Shown here: one piece after another, positions 49,691 through 59,470 of the stretch
Numbering within the stretch: the stretch's first letter is position 1
Layout: each line of letters begins with the position of its first letter
Origin: Saccharopolyspora soli
Lineage (GTDB): Bacteria; Actinomycetota; Actinomycetes; Mycobacteriales; Pseudonocardiaceae
Assembly: GCF_022678645.1 (NCBI RefSeq)
Contig: NZ_JALBWV010000027.1
Coordinates: forward strand, 51,535 to 115,534
DNA: 64,000 nt
Reading direction: 5' to 3'
Position numbers and translations under genes: made by a program
Notes under the pieces: generated by a model
Told to the model about the DNA's origin: nothing
Databases searched by the model: none
What the model saw: only the letters and a program-made list of their open reading frames with translations

Positions 49691-49707
49691 CTCTCACCTG
49701 GTTGGAG

Positions 49708-52221
49708 TCAGAGCTGGTTGACGGCGGTGATGCGCAGGACCGCCGTAGCGGCTTCGTCGGATTCGGCGAGGTCGACCTCGGCGCTGATGCCCCAGTCGTG
49801 GTCTCCGGCCGGGTCGGCGAAGATCTGCCGCACCAGCCAGCGCTCCGGCTCCTCGGTGATCATCAGCAGCGCCGGGCCGCGCGCGTCCGGGCCGGTGCCG
49901 ATCTCGTCGTGCTGCTCGAAGTACTCCTCCAGCGCGTCGGCCCACGCGTCGGCGTCCCAGCCGCCTTCGGTGTCCAGCGCACCGAGTTCGTCGTAGCGCC
50001 GCCGGGCCGCGAGCTCGACGCGGCGGAACAGCGCGTTGCGCACCTGCACCCGGAATGCGCGCTTGTTGGCCGTGACCCGCTCCGGGCCCTCGTCCACCGC
50101 GACCGCGGTCGGCTCCGCGCCCGGATGGCGCAGCTTCTCCCACTCGTCGAGCAGGCTGGAGTCGACCTGGCGGACCAGTTCGCCGAGCCATTCGATGATG
50201 TCGGTGAGCTCCTCGGTCTTGGCGTCATCGGGCACCGTGTGCCGCAACGCCTTGTAGACGTCGGCCAGGTAGCGCAGCACCAGGCCCTCCGAGCGGGCCA
50301 GCCCGTAGTGGTTGATGAACTCGACGAAGTTCATCGCCCGCTCGTACATGTCGCGGGCCACCGACTTCGGCGACAACTCGTGCTCGCCGACCCACGGGTG
50401 TCCCTTGCGGTAGGTCTCGTAGGCGGCTTCCAGCAGTTCGGCCAGCGGCCGGGGATGGGTGATCTCCTCCAGCAGCTCCATCCGCTCGTCGTAGTCGATG
50501 CCGTCGGCCTTCATCTGCGCGACGGCCTCGCCGCGGGCCTTGAACTGCTGCTGGGACAGCACCTGCCGGGGATCGTCCAGAGTGGACTCGATCACGGACA
50601 GCACGTCCAGCGGGTAGTTCGGCGAATCGGCGTCGAGCAGTTCGATGGCGGCCAGCGCGAACGGCGACAGGGGTTGGTTGAGCGCGAAGTCGAACTGCAG
50701 GTCCACGGTCAGGCGCACCCGGCGGCCCTGTTCGTCGGGCTCGTCGAGGCGCTCCACCACCCCGGCGGCCAGCAGCGCGCGGTAGATCGCGATGGCGCGC
50801 AGGATGTGGCGGCGCTGCGTCGGCCGGTCCTCGTGGTTGTCGGTGAGCAGGTGCTTCATCGCGGCGAATGCATCGCTGGGCCGGTTGATCACGTTCAGCA
50901 GCATCGCGTGGTTGACCGCGAAGCTGGACCGCAGCGGCTCCGGCTCGGCCGCCTCCAGCTTCTCGAAGGTCTTCTCGCTCCAGGACACGAAGCCCTCGGG
51001 CGCCTTCTTGCGCACCACCTTGCGCTTCTTCTTCGGATCGGCCGCGGCTTTGGCCAGCGCCCGCTCGTTCTCGATCTCGTGTTCCGGCGCCTGCACCACC
51101 ACGTATCCGGCGGTGTCGTAACCGGCCCGCCCGGCGCGACCGGCGATCTGGTGGAACTCCCGCGCCTTCAGGTGCCGGGTGCGCACCCCGTCGTACTTGG
51201 TCAGGCCGGTGATCAGCACGGTGCGGATCGGCACGTTGATGCCCACCCCGAGGGTGTCGGTGCCGCAGATGACCTTGAGCAGCCCGGCCTGCGCGAGCTG
51301 CTCGACCAGCCGCCGGTACTTGGGCAGCATCCCGGCGTGGTGCACCCCGATGCCGTGTCGCACCAGCCGGGACAGGGTCTTGCCGAACCCGGCGGTGAAC
51401 CGGAAGTCGCCGATCGCCTCGGCGATCTCGTCGCGCTGCTCGCGGCTGGCGACCTTGACGCTCATCAACGCCTGCGCCTGCTCCAGCGCGGACGCCTGGT
51501 TGAAGTACACGACGTACACCGGGGCCTGCTGTCCGGCCAGCAGTTCCTCGATGGTCTCGTGCAGCGGCGTCTTGGCGTAGCGGAAGGTCAGCGGGATCGG
51601 CCGCTGCGCCGAGGTGACCACCGCGGTCTCCCGGCCGGTGCGGCGGGTCAGGTCCTCCTGGAAGAAGCTGACATCGCCCAACGTCGCCGACATCAGCACG
51701 AACTGGGTGCGCGGCAGCTCCAGCAACGGCACCTGCCACGCCCAGCCGCGGTCGGGCTCGGCGTAGAAGTGGAACTCGTCCATCACGACCTGGTCCACGT
51801 CGGCGCGGGCACCGTCGCGCAGCGCGATGTTGGCCAGGATCTCCGCGGTGCAGCAGATGATCGGGGCGTCGGCGTTGACGCTGCTGTCGCCGGTCATCAT
51901 GCCGACGTTGTCCGCGCCGAAGATGTCGACCAGGGAGAAGAACTTCTCCGACACCAGCGCCTTGATCGGCGCGGTGTAGAAGCTGCGCTTACCGGCGGCC
52001 AACGCGGCGAAGTGCGCGCCGACGGCCACCAGGCTCTTGCCGGAGCCGGTCGGGGTGCTCAGGATCACGTTCGCCCCGGTGACGACCTCCATCAGCGCTT
52101 CTTCCTGCGCCGGGTAGAGCTCGATGCCCTGGTCGGTGGTCCAGGACACGAACGCGTCTAGCAACGCATCCGGGTCCGGCGAGTCGGTCGGGCTGGCTGG
52201 GAGCTGGTCGGTGAGCTTCAT
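49708..52221 (-). CDS. DEAD/DEAH-box superfamily 2 helicase with DUF3516 tail
   Basis: A Ski2-like helicase of 837 residues. Motifs: LYPAQEEALMEVVTGANVIL (Q-like), STPTGSGKSLVAVG (I), FYTAPIKALVSEKF (Ia), VVMDEFHFY (II, DEFH), FVLMSATLGD (III), VICGTDTLGVGINVPIRTVL (V) and QIAGRAGRAGYDT (VI). The C-terminal half (about 430-837) is the DUF3516 region found in actinobacterial and plant relatives, with a Lys-rich stretch KKKRKVVRKK near 390. It probably remodels RNA; target unknown. ATG 52221 has GGGAG 6 bases upstream; ATG four codons earlier is weaker. Confidence 0.88.
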   Translation of the reverse strand: MKLTDQLPASPTDSPDPDALLDAFVSWTTDQGIELYPAQEEALMEVVTGANVILSTPTGSGKSLVAVGAHFAALAAGKRSFYTAPIKALVSEKFFSLVDIFGADNVGMMTGDSSVNADAPIICCTAEILANIALRDGARADVDQVVMDEFHFYAEPDRGWAWQVPLLELPRTQFVLMSATLGDVSFFQEDLTRRTGRETAVVTSAQRPIPLTFRYAKTPLHETIEELLAGQQAPVYVVYFNQASALEQAQALMSVKVASREQRDEIAEAIGDFRFTAGFGKTLSRLVRHGIGVHHAGMLPKYRRLVEQLAQAGLLKVICGTDTLGVGINVPIRTVLITGLTKYDGVRTRHLKAREFHQIAGRAGRAGYDTAGYVVVQAPEHEIENERALAKAAADPKKKRKVVRKKAPEGFVSWSEKTFEKLEAAEPEPLRSSFAVNHAMLLNVINRPSDAFAAMKHLLTDNHEDRPTQRRHILRAIAIYRALLAAGVVERLDEPDEQGRRVRLTVDLQFDFALNQPLSPFALAAIELLDADSPNYPLDVLSVIESTLDDPRQVLSQQQFKARGEAVAQMKADGIDYDERMELLEEITHPRPLAELLEAAYETYRKGHPWVGEHELSPKSVARDMYERAMNFVEFINHYGLARSEGLVLRYLADVYKALRHTVPDDAKTEELTDIIEWLGELVRQVDSSLLDEWEKLRHPGAEPTAVAVDEGPERVTANKRAFRVQVRNALFRRVELAARRRYDELGALDTEGGWDADAWADALEEYFEQHDEIGTGPDARGPALLMITEEPERWLVRQIFADPAGDHDWGISAEVDLAESDEAATAVLRITAVNQL

Positions 52222-52288
52222 CGTGACTCCCATCGTCCCTGCTCAACTCCCACCAAGACGACCCGGGGTAGCCCAGCCCCCGCAGCGG

Positions 52289-53941
52289 TCAAGGCTGGTC
52301 CGGGTGGGTGGGGGCGAACATCCGCAGCTTTTGGGGGAGCACCACGACGCTCGGGCCTGGGGTGTGCAGTGCGTTCGCCAGGTCCCGGCGGAGGGCGTCC
52401 GCCGTGGTTTTGACCGCCGGGACGCCGAAGGCCGCCGCCAGGGCCACGAAGTCCGGTCGGGCCAGTTCGGTGGCGGTCGACTCACCGAACGCGTCGGTCA
52501 GGTATTCGCGGAGGATTCCGTAGCCGCCGTCGTCGATGATCAGCCAGGTCACGTCGAGCCGGTGCTGTACCGCGGTCGCGAGTTCGGCGATGCCGTACAT
52601 CGCTCCGCCGTCCCCGGACACCGCCAGCACTGGGCCCGCGGTGGCGGCTGCTGCGCCGAGCGCGGCGGGCAGGGCGAAGCCGAGACCGCCCGCGCCCTGC
52701 GCGCTGTGCAGCGGCGCGCCGTCGGCGTTCCACGCCGACCAAGCCCAGTAGCCGAGGATCGTCATGTCCCAGAAGCTCGGCGTGCCTTCCGGCAGCGCGG
52801 CGCGGACCTCGGCGAGCACCCGCTGCTCCAGGTCCAGGTCCTGTTCCCGCAAACGGGCCCGGATCTTCTCGCGCAGGTCGGCCACCGCGTGCTCAGCGCG
52901 TCCGTCGGGTGTCCGGCGCGGCACCTTCGCCAGCAGCGCGGACAGTGCGAGTCCCGCGTCGGCGTGCAGGCCCAGCGCCGGGTAGTTCGATTCGAGCTTG
53001 CCCGCGTCGGCTTCGACTTGGATGATCCGGCCGCGCGGCGCGAACCGGTGGTAGTTGCTCGACAGCTCACCGAGCCCGGAACCGAGCACCAGCAGCACAT
53101 CGGCGGCGGCGAGCAACTCGGTGCTGTGCCAGTCCTCCAACCACGACTGCCCGGACAGCGGGTGCTCCCACGGGAAAACACCCTTGGCACCGAAGGTGCT
53201 CACCACCGGGGCGCGCAGGGCTTCGGCCAGTTCGAGCAGTTGCCCGGCCGCTGCGGCGCGGGCCACCCCGCCCCCGGCCAGGATCACCGGCGACTCGGCG
53301 CCCGCGAGCAGCCGGGCGGCCTCGTCGACCAGCTCCGGCAGCGGCGCGAGGGACGCCGGAGCGGCGTTGATCGCGGTGATCGGTGGCAGTTCGGCGGGGG
53401 CGAGCAGAACGTCCTGCGGGATCTCCACCCACACCGGCCCGTACGGCGGGGTCGCGGCGGACTCCCAGGCCACGCGCAGCGCACCGGGGATCTGGCTCGC
53501 CGTCCGCACCACGTGCACCGACTTCACCACGTCCCGGAAGCTGGCCTGCTGGTCGGGGAGTTCGTGCAGGTAGCCGTGCCGACCGCCGCCCAGACCAGCC
53601 ACCGGGACCTGGCTGGAAATGCCCAGCACCGGCACCGCTGCCGCGCGGGACTCCTGCAGCGACGACAGCGTCAGCAGCGCTCCCGGACCGGTCGAGACGA
53701 TCATCGGCGTGACCGGGACCGGGCCGGTTGGATCGGCGGCCATCCGGGCGCGGGCGTGGCCGTCGGCGGCGAAGGCGAGGTTGTTCTCCACTCGGGAACT
53801 GATCACCCGCAGGTCCGGTGTCCGCCGCAGCGCGTCGAACAACCCCAGCGCGTGCTGGCCGGGCAGTCCGAAGACCGTGTCCGCGCCGAGCGCGCGCAGC
53901 GTCTCGACCACCAGGTCCCCGCCGATCCGACCACCGCCCAT
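52289..53941 (-). CDS. Thiamine-diphosphate-dependent enzyme (acetolactate synthase / benzoylformate decarboxylase family)
   Basis: A 550-residue three-domain ThDP enzyme. The N-terminal domain keeps the cofactor-activating glutamate (SSRVENNLAFAADGHAR near residue 52), the middle domain has PVILAGGGVARAAAAGQLLE, and the C-terminal domain carries the Mg/ThDP motif AVSGDGGAMYGIAELATAVQ then WLIIDDGGYGILREYL. It uses a 2-oxoacid; whether it decarboxylates or ligates cannot be told. No small regulatory subunit gene (ilvN) is nearby, so it is not the housekeeping acetolactate synthase. It shares a strand with the SSS transporter, whose stop is 62 bp upstream beyond a hairpin, and may be a catabolic pair. 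Confidence 0.82.
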   Translation of the reverse strand: MGGGRIGGDLVVETLRALGADTVFGLPGQHALGLFDALRRTPDLRVISSRVENNLAFAADGHARARMAADPTGPVPVTPMIVSTGPGALLTLSSLQESRAAAVPVLGISSQVPVAGLGGGRHGYLHELPDQQASFRDVVKSVHVVRTASQIPGALRVAWESAATPPYGPVWVEIPQDVLLAPAELPPITAINAAPASLAPLPELVDEAARLLAGAESPVILAGGGVARAAAAGQLLELAEALRAPVVSTFGAKGVFPWEHPLSGQSWLEDWHSTELLAAADVLLVLGSGLGELSSNYHRFAPRGRIIQVEADAGKLESNYPALGLHADAGLALSALLAKVPRRTPDGRAEHAVADLREKIRARLREQDLDLEQRVLAEVRAALPEGTPSFWDMTILGYWAWSAWNADGAPLHSAQGAGGLGFALPAALGAAAATAGPVLAVSGDGGAMYGIAELATAVQHRLDVTWLIIDDGGYGILREYLTDAFGESTATELARPDFVALAAAFGVPAVKTTADALRRDLANALHTPGPSVVVLPQKLRMFAPTHPDQP

Positions 53942-53964
53942 GCTGTCCTCCGTCCGAGTCTCGG

Positions 53965-54008
53965 TCGTGAGTGCGCAACCGGGCTCCAGCCCGGTTGGGC
54001 ACTCACGA
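53965..54008. terminator. Hairpin overlapping the symporter stop
   Basis: Stem TCGTGAGTGC(G)CAACCGGGCT paired with its complement, one mismatch, 2-base loop; it covers the stop codon of the symporter gene and separates it from the ThDP enzyme on the same strand. Near copy of 28597-28646. Confidence 0.72.
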
Positions 54009-55433
54009 GGCTTCGGCGAGCTCCGGTTCGGAGCCGTTCAGGCGGCGGTTCCACGCCGCCAGCACCGCGTCCTCGGTGCGCGGGGTCAGCAGGCTGACCA
54101 CGACGTAGCAGAGCAGGCTCGCGCCGAGGCCGTAGTAGATCGGTTCGTTGGCCAGCAGGCCGTGCACCGCCATCGAGATGATCACCACCACCGATCCGAC
54201 GACCATCGAGACCAGCGCTCCGGCGCGGGTGCCGCGTTTCCAGACCAGGCCGCCGAGGATGGCCACCAGCAGCCCGCCGACCAGGATGTTGTAGGCCACC
54301 GTGAGCGCGGCGACCACGTCGTCCACCACCGCCGCGATGCCGATCGCCAGCACCCCGAGCACCAGGGTGGTGATCCGGTTCGCGGTGACCTCGGATCCGC
54401 TCGGCGCGCGACGCAGCTTGGCCATGATGTCCGTGGTGGTCACCGTGGCGCAGGCGATCAGCGCGCCGCTGGAGGTCGACATCAGCGCGGAGAGCGCGGC
54501 GGCCAGCACCAGACCGCGGACCCCGGTCGGCAGCAGGTGCTCGACGATGGTCGCGAACGCGTCGTCGGCGTCGCCGAGGTTCGGGTACAGCGCCTTGGCC
54601 GCCGTGCCGATCAGCGCCCCGGCGAAGCCGTAGACCAGGCAGTACACCCCGGACACCAGACCGCCTCCGGTCGCCACCCGCGGGCTGCGCGCGGTGAACA
54701 CCCGCTGCCAGATGTCCTGGCCGATGAGCAGCCCGAACCCGTAGGTCAGCACGTAGGTGATGATCGTCGCGCCGCCGATGCTGGTCGGGTCCAGGAAATC
54801 GGCCGGTACCCGCTGCGCCAGCCCGTCGGCGCCGCCCACCGCGACCAGCGCCACCGGCAGCAGGACCAGCAGGATGCCGATGGTCTTGATGACGAACTGC
54901 GCGATGTCGGTGAGCGTGATCGACCACATGCCGCCGAGCACCGAGTAGAGCACCACGATGGATCCGCCGATGGCGACGCCCACGACGCTGGGGATGTCGA
55001 AGAGCACGTGGAAGATGGTGGCGAAGGACAGCATCGAGGTCACCGTGAGCATCAGCGTGTAGCCCCACATCACCACCCCGGCGAGCACCGTCGACGAGCC
55101 GCCGTAGCGGAGGTCGAGCATCTCCGAAACGGTGTAGACGCGCAGCTTCACCAATCGCCGCGCGAAGAACGCGTGCAGCGCCAGGATTCCGAGCCCGATC
55201 GTCAGCACCAGCCAGGCGCCGGAGATGCCGTGCGTGTAGCCCAGGCCGACGCCGCCGATGGTGGACGCGCCGCCGAGGACGATCGCCGACATGGTGCCGG
55301 AGTACATGAGCCAGCCGAGTCGCCGACCTGCGACGAGGTAGTCGCTCTTGGTGCGGGCCAGGCGCATGCCGATCCAGCCGATGCCGACCATTCCAGCGAC
55401 GTAGAGCGCGATCACCGCGTAGTCACCGACCAC
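54003..55433 (-). CDS. Sodium:solute symporter (SSS family)
   Basis: A 476-residue carrier with about 13 membrane segments. SSS features: SDYLVAGRRLGWLMYSGTMS in the first loop, ASTIGGVGLGYTHGISGAWL, the long helices QFVIKTIGILLVLLPVALVA, and the ALSALMSTSSGALIACATVT Na+-site region. Substrates of the family range from proline and pantothenate to carboxylates, sugars and urea. The GTG start at 55433 has AAGGAGG 6 bases upstream; open frame to 55622 adds a non-membrane lead unlike the family. Divergent from a PucR gene which probably controls it. Confidence 0.87.
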   Translation of the reverse strand: MVGDYAVIALYVAGMVGIGWIGMRLARTKSDYLVAGRRLGWLMYSGTMSAIVLGGASTIGGVGLGYTHGISGAWLVLTIGLGILALHAFFARRLVKLRVYTVSEMLDLRYGGSSTVLAGVVMWGYTLMLTVTSMLSFATIFHVLFDIPSVVGVAIGGSIVVLYSVLGGMWSITLTDIAQFVIKTIGILLVLLPVALVAVGGADGLAQRVPADFLDPTSIGGATIITYVLTYGFGLLIGQDIWQRVFTARSPRVATGGGLVSGVYCLVYGFAGALIGTAAKALYPNLGDADDAFATIVEHLLPTGVRGLVLAAALSALMSTSSGALIACATVTTTDIMAKLRRAPSGSEVTANRITTLVLGVLAIGIAAVVDDVVAALTVAYNILVGGLLVAILGGLVWKRGTRAGALVSMVVGSVVVIISMAVHGLLANEPIYYGLGASLLCYVVVSLLTPRTEDAVLAAWNRRLNGSEPELAEAS

Positions 55434-55593
55434 GGCGGCCTCCTTGGCGGATGTGGATCCCGAGCGGGAAATCGAGCACTGGGGCGGGTGTCGGCGAGTG
55501 AGCCGGACCACCGTCGTTCCGGAAACCGTAGGCCCGGAGGACCGCCGACGACATGGGACGATCCGTCCTGGTTCGGCGTAGCCTGTGGCCGCT

Positions 55594-57117
55594 ATGACCA
55601 AGGACGTCGTTTCCGCCGCCATCCCGCTGCGGGCGGTCGTCGACGATCCCGCGCTCGCCGTCGACGTCGTCGCCGACAGCGTCCGCCCTGGCAGCTTCGA
55701 CTTGCCGGTGCGCTGGGCGCACGTCAGCGAGCTGCGCGATCCGGCCCCGTATCTGCTGGGCGGCGAGCTGCTGCTGACCGCGGGCGTGAACCTCGCCGCC
55801 GAGTGGGAGGAGGTCGACCGCTACGTCCTCGGTCTGCTAGACGCCGGGGTCACCGCGCTCGGTTTCGGCCTGACACCACCGATGCACGAGGTGCTGCCGG
55901 AATCCCTTCGCGCCGCCTGCGTGCGGCACGGTTTGCCGCTGCTGGTGGTTCCACAGCGGACACCGTTCCTCGCGATCAGCCGGGCCGTCGCGGTCGCGCT
56001 CGCCGAGGTGGCACAGCGCGAACAGCGGCGGGAGGCCGTCGCGCGGGAGGCGTTGACCAAGGCGGCCGTCGACGGACTGGTCCCGTTGATCCGGGAACTC
56101 GCGCAGCGGCTGGGCGGCTGGGCCGCATTGGTCGGGGCACATGACGAACTGGTCGCCGAGCACCGCGCACCGGCGTCGTGGCCGCCCGCAGAGCTGCCGG
56201 AGCTGCTGGCGCGGCTGCGCACCGGTCGTGGCATCCGCACCGCCACCACCGAGCTGCCCGATGGGACTTCCCTGCTGGCGCAACCCGTTTCGCCGCAGGC
56301 GACGGCCTCGCACCTGCTCGTCGTCGGCCGTCGCAGCCGATTCGACGGCACCGAGCGAGCGATCATCGCGGGTGGCGCCGGGCTGCTCGGCTTGGCGGGG
56401 CGGGCCGGGACGGGAACCGCCGCGCTCAGCGGGGCCACCACCGCGCTGCTGCTGCACAGCGCATCGCCCGCTGACGTGCTCTCCAGCATGCTGCCCGCGG
56501 ATCGTTACCACGTGGTCGCAGGCGCCCCGCTGCGACGGCGGTCGAAGGACAGCGCAGCCGACCACGACTGGCTGAGCGCCCGCCTGCGGACGCCGCTGGT
56601 GCGGCTCGCCGAGGACGGCGGTTTCACCGCGATCGTCGACACCGCGCCCAGCCCGGAAGTCGTTGCCCGGATTCGCGAACAGGGCTGGCTGGTGGTGGTC
56701 GGTCGGGCGCATGGTGCGGCAGCGCTGCGGCAGGCGATGCCGGAGGTCGAGAACCTGCTGCACCGCGCGCGGGCCCTCGACCGCCCGCTCCTGGCCGACG
56801 GCACCGGGCTCGGACTGTCCACAGTGGTCTCACCGGAGTCGGCTGCGGCCTTCGCCGCCGAGGCGCTGAGTCCGCTGCACCAGCTCGATCCGGATCAGCG
56901 GACCGGCGGCCTGTTCGACACGCTGCGCGTCTGGCTCGCCCACCACGGCAACTGGGAGCGCACCGCGACCGCGCTCGGCGTGCACCGCAACAGCGTGCGG
57001 CACCGCATCGGGCAGGTCGAACGGGCGCTGGCCGTGGATCTCGCCGACCCGGAGATCCGGATGGAGCTGTGGTTCGCGTTGCGCTGGTGTCGCGCCCCCG
57101 CGATCGGGGACGATTGA
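55594..57117 (+). CDS. PucR-family transcriptional regulator
   Basis: A 507-residue protein. The N-terminal PucR ligand domain (about 10-130; VRWAHVSELRDPAPYLLGGE, LLDAGVTALGFG) is followed by a GAF-like middle and a C-terminal HTH_30 domain HHGNWERTATALGVHRNSVR HRIGQVERAL near 455-485. These proteins activate catabolic or transport genes in response to substrate. It is divergent from the SSS symporter over 160 bp and likely governs symporter and ThDP enzyme. The start ATG 55594 lacks an obvious Shine-Dalgarno; ATG at 55585 is possible. Confidence 0.85.
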   Translation: MTKDVVSAAIPLRAVVDDPALAVDVVADSVRPGSFDLPVRWAHVSELRDPAPYLLGGELLLTAGVNLAAEWEEVDRYVLGLLDAGVTALGFGLTPPMHEVLPESLRAACVRHGLPLLVVPQRTPFLAISRAVAVALAEVAQREQRREAVAREALTKAAVDGLVPLIRELAQRLGGWAALVGAHDELVAEHRAPASWPPAELPELLARLRTGRGIRTATTELPDGTSLLAQPVSPQATASHLLVVGRRSRFDGTERAIIAGGAGLLGLAGRAGTGTAALSGATTALLLHSASPADVLSSMLPADRYHVVAGAPLRRRSKDSAADHDWLSARLRTPLVRLAEDGGFTAIVDTAPSPEVVARIREQGWLVVVGRAHGAAALRQAMPEVENLLHRARALDRPLLADGTGLGLSTVVSPESAAAFAAEALSPLHQLDPDQRTGGLFDTLRVWLAHHGNWERTATALGVHRNSVRHRIGQVERALAVDLADPEIRMELWFALRWCRAPAIGDD

Positions 57118-57147
57118 CCTAGGACACGCGTGCGGGAGGAGGGTGTC

Positions 57148-57345
57148 ATGGCGAGCCGGAACGTGCGTTTCGTCGGGGGACCGTTGGACGGTCGAGTCCA
57201 GGACCTCCGCGATTCGGAAGCAGTCGCGGGCCGCCTCCTGCGCCACATCCACCTGCACGACGGCCCGAAGATCGAAACCCACTACGAGCTGCACTACACG
57301 CCGGAGGCGGGCTGGGTCTACCACCTCTGCGGCCGCCAGCCGTAA
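57148..57345 (+). CDS. Small conserved-looking hypothetical protein
   Basis: A 65-residue protein with a strong ribosome site (GGGAGGAGGG) 6 bases before its ATG. The sequence ASRNVRFVGGPLDGRVQDL then LHYTPEAGWVYHLCGRQP shows a beta-rich layout often seen in short actinobacterial proteins of unknown function ('VGGPLDG' start, 'Y...W.Y' end). No catalytic motif. It begins 30 bp after the PucR gene and ends before a hairpin, so it may be cotranscribed with pucR. Confidence 0.65.
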   Translation: MASRNVRFVGGPLDGRVQDLRDSEAVAGRLLRHIHLHDGPKIETHYELHYTPEAGWVYHLCGRQP

Positions 57346-57390
57346 GCCCCACACCAGAACTCGTCCCGCCGTTCTCCGTTCGGGTGACAG

Positions 57391-57437
57391 GTGAAGGGCA
57401 CCTTCGACCGACTATGCCGGTCAAAGGTGCCCTTCAC
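57391..57437. terminator. Hairpin before mutA
   Basis: 20-bp stem GTGAAGGGCACCTTCGACCG with one mismatch, loop ACTATGC. Near-identical to 22499-22541. It follows the small gene and precedes the mutA promoter region (tandem, not convergent). Confidence 0.74.
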
Positions 57438-57571
57438 TCATGCGCCAATCGGGTGGTTCACCTCGTGAATCCGCGGGGTGCGCAATTGTGGGTGGTCCAC
57501 AAAACGACTTGCGACGCGTGTCACAGATCTGATCAGGTTCCGTTCGGGGGCGCCGGCCTACCATCTGAGCC

Positions 57572-59470
57572 ATGGTGGCGCACTCGACGTCGAGCGGCGG
57601 CAGTCCGCAGCCCGCCCACACCGTGGAGCCGGGGCGCGGATCATCCCCGCACGAGCACGGTCCGGAACCGACCCGCGAGCAGTGGCGTGCCCAGGTCGAG
57701 AAGGTGCTGCGACGTTCCGGCCTAGTCGGCGAGCAGGCACCGGGCGGGCCGGTCGAGGACGTGCTGGCCTCGTCGACCTACGACGGCATCGCGGTGCAGC
57801 CGCTGTACACCGAGAGCTCGGTGGAGCCCGGTGCGCCGGGGTTGGCTCCGTTCGTGCGCGGTAGTCGCCCGCAGGGCAGCGTCGCCGAAGGCTGGGACGT
57901 GCGGCAGCGGCACGAGAACCCCGACCCGGCCGAAACCAATCGTGAAATCTTGGCGGATCTCTACAACGGGGTGTCGTCGCTGTGGCTGCGGCTGGGGCCC
58001 GGTGGGCTGGCCGTCGACGACCTGCCGGACGCGCTTGTCGGTGTCCACCTCGACCTGATCGGCGTGACCCTGGACGCCGGTGCCGAATTCGGGGCCGCGA
58101 CCGAAGCCTTCCTGGTGCTGGCGACCGAGCAGGGGCTGCGCGGTAGCGGACTGCGCGGGAACCTCGGTGCCGACCCGCTGGGCGTGCAGGCCCGCACCGG
58201 CCAGCCCGGTGACCGCGACGCCGCGGTCGCGCTGGCCCGCCGTTGCGCGGCGGAGTTCCCGGAGCTGAAAGCGCTGGTCGTGGACGGTTTGCCGTACCAC
58301 GACGCGGGCGGTTCGGATGCCCAGGAGTTGGGTTGCGCGCTGGCCGCCGCCACGACCTACCTGCGGTGGCTGACCGAGGCCGGGCTGGACATCGACACCG
58401 CCGCCGGGCTGCTGGAGTTCCGCTTCGCCGCCACCGCCGACCAGTTCCTCACCATCGCCAAGCTGCGCGCCGCCCGGCGGCTCTGGGAGCAGGTGACCCG
58501 CTCCTGCGGCGCGTCGGAGTCGGCGCGTGCGCAATCGCAACACGCGGTGACTTCGGCGGCGATGCTGACCCGGCGCGATCCGTGGGTGAACATGCTGCGC
58601 GCCACGATCGCGACCTTCGCGGCCGGGGTGGGTGGCGCGCAGGCGGTGACCACGCTGCCGTTCGACGCCGCGGTCGGCCTGCCGGACGGCTTCGCCCGGC
58701 GGATCGCCCGCAACACTCAGTCGTTGCTGCTGGCGGAGTCGCACCTCGCGCAGGTGATCGACCCGGCAGGCGGGTCTTGGTACGTCGAATCGCTGACCGA
58801 CGAGCTGGCACGGGCCGCGTGGCGGTGGTTCCAGCAGGTCGAGGCGGCCGGTGGGCTGCCCGCCGCGCTGGAGTCCGGTCTGATCGCCGACCGGTTGGCG
58901 GCGATCTGGGCCGAGCGCCGCGCCGCGATCGCGCGCCGCGCGGACGCGATCACCGGGATCAGCGAGTTCCCGAACCTGGACGAGCCGCCGCTGGACCGCC
59001 CGCCCGCCCCCGTTCAGCCGTCGGGCGGGCTGCCGGTGCACCGCTACGCCGAAGATTTCGAGCGGCTGCGCGACGCCGCCGACGAGCACCTGGCCGCCAC
59101 CGGCAGCCGGCCCTCGGTGTTCCTGGCGACGCTCGGCTCGCTCGCCGAGCACAACGCCCGCGCGTCGTTCGCGCGGAACCTCTTCGCCGCAGGCGGAATC
59201 GAGACCGCCGACGCCGGAGCAACGTCGTCCACAGTGGACGTACTCGCCGCCTATCCGGGCACCCCGGTGGTGTGCCTGTGCTCCAGCAACGAGGTTTACG
59301 CCGAACGCGCCGTGGACACCGCACGAGCTCTGCGGGACGCTGGCGCGAAGCACGTGCTGCTGGCCGGAAAACCGAGTGATCTGGAGGGCATCGACGGGTT
59401 CGTCCGCACCGGATGCGATGCGCTGGCCGTCCTGACCGACGTCCAGACCAGGTTGGGAGTGGGGCAATGA
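57572..59470 (+). CDS. mutA: Methylmalonyl-CoA mutase small (beta) subunit
   Basis: A 632-residue subunit. A 40-residue Ser/Pro/Gly-rich leader precedes the family body from about residue 45 ([13 protein letters not shown]). The TIM-barrel domain shows [13 protein letters not shown] and [20 protein letters not shown], and the C-terminal domain is a degenerate cobalamin domain ([20 protein letters not shown]) lacking the DxHxxG histidine, as expected for MutA. It supports the catalytic MutB in turning methylmalonyl-CoA to succinyl-CoA and back. Ends overlapping mutB by 4 bp. Confidence 0.93.
   Translation: MVAHSTSSGGSPQPAHTVEPGRGSSPHEHGPEPTREQWRAQVEKVLRRSGLVGEQAPGGPVEDVLASSTYDGIAVQPLYTESSVEPGAPGLAPFVRGSRPQGSVAEGWDVRQRHENPDPAETNREILADLYNGVSSLWLRLGPGGLAVDDLPDALVGVHLDLIGVTLDAGAEFGAATEAFLVLATEQGLRGSGLRGNLGADPLGVQARTGQPGDRDAAVALARRCAAEFPELKALVVDGLPYHDAGGSDAQELGCALAAATTYLRWLTEAGLDIDTAAGLLEFRFAATADQFLTIAKLRAARRLWEQVTRSCGASESARAQSQHAVTSAAMLTRRDPWVNMLRATIATFAAGVGGAQAVTTLPFDAAVGLPDGFARRIARNTQSLLLAESHLAQVIDPAGGSWYVESLTDELARAAWRWFQQVEAAGGLPAALESGLIADRLAAIWAERRAAIARRADAITGISEFPNLDEPPLDRPPAPVQPSGGLPVHRYAEDFERLRDAADEHLAATGSRPSVFLATLGSLAEHNARASFARNLFAAGGIETADAGATSSTVDVLAAYPGTPVVCLCSSNEVYAERAVDTARALRDAGAKHVLLAGKPSDLEGIDGFVRTGCDALAVLTDVQTRLGVGQ

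Noticed and set aside
49657..52161. Antisense open frame of more than 800 codons over the helicase
   Set aside because: Same GC mirror effect; the helicase on the other strand has every motif in order.
52289..53941. Housekeeping acetolactate synthase (ilvB)
   Set aside because: No ilvN or ilvC gene follows and the context is transporter plus PucR regulator.
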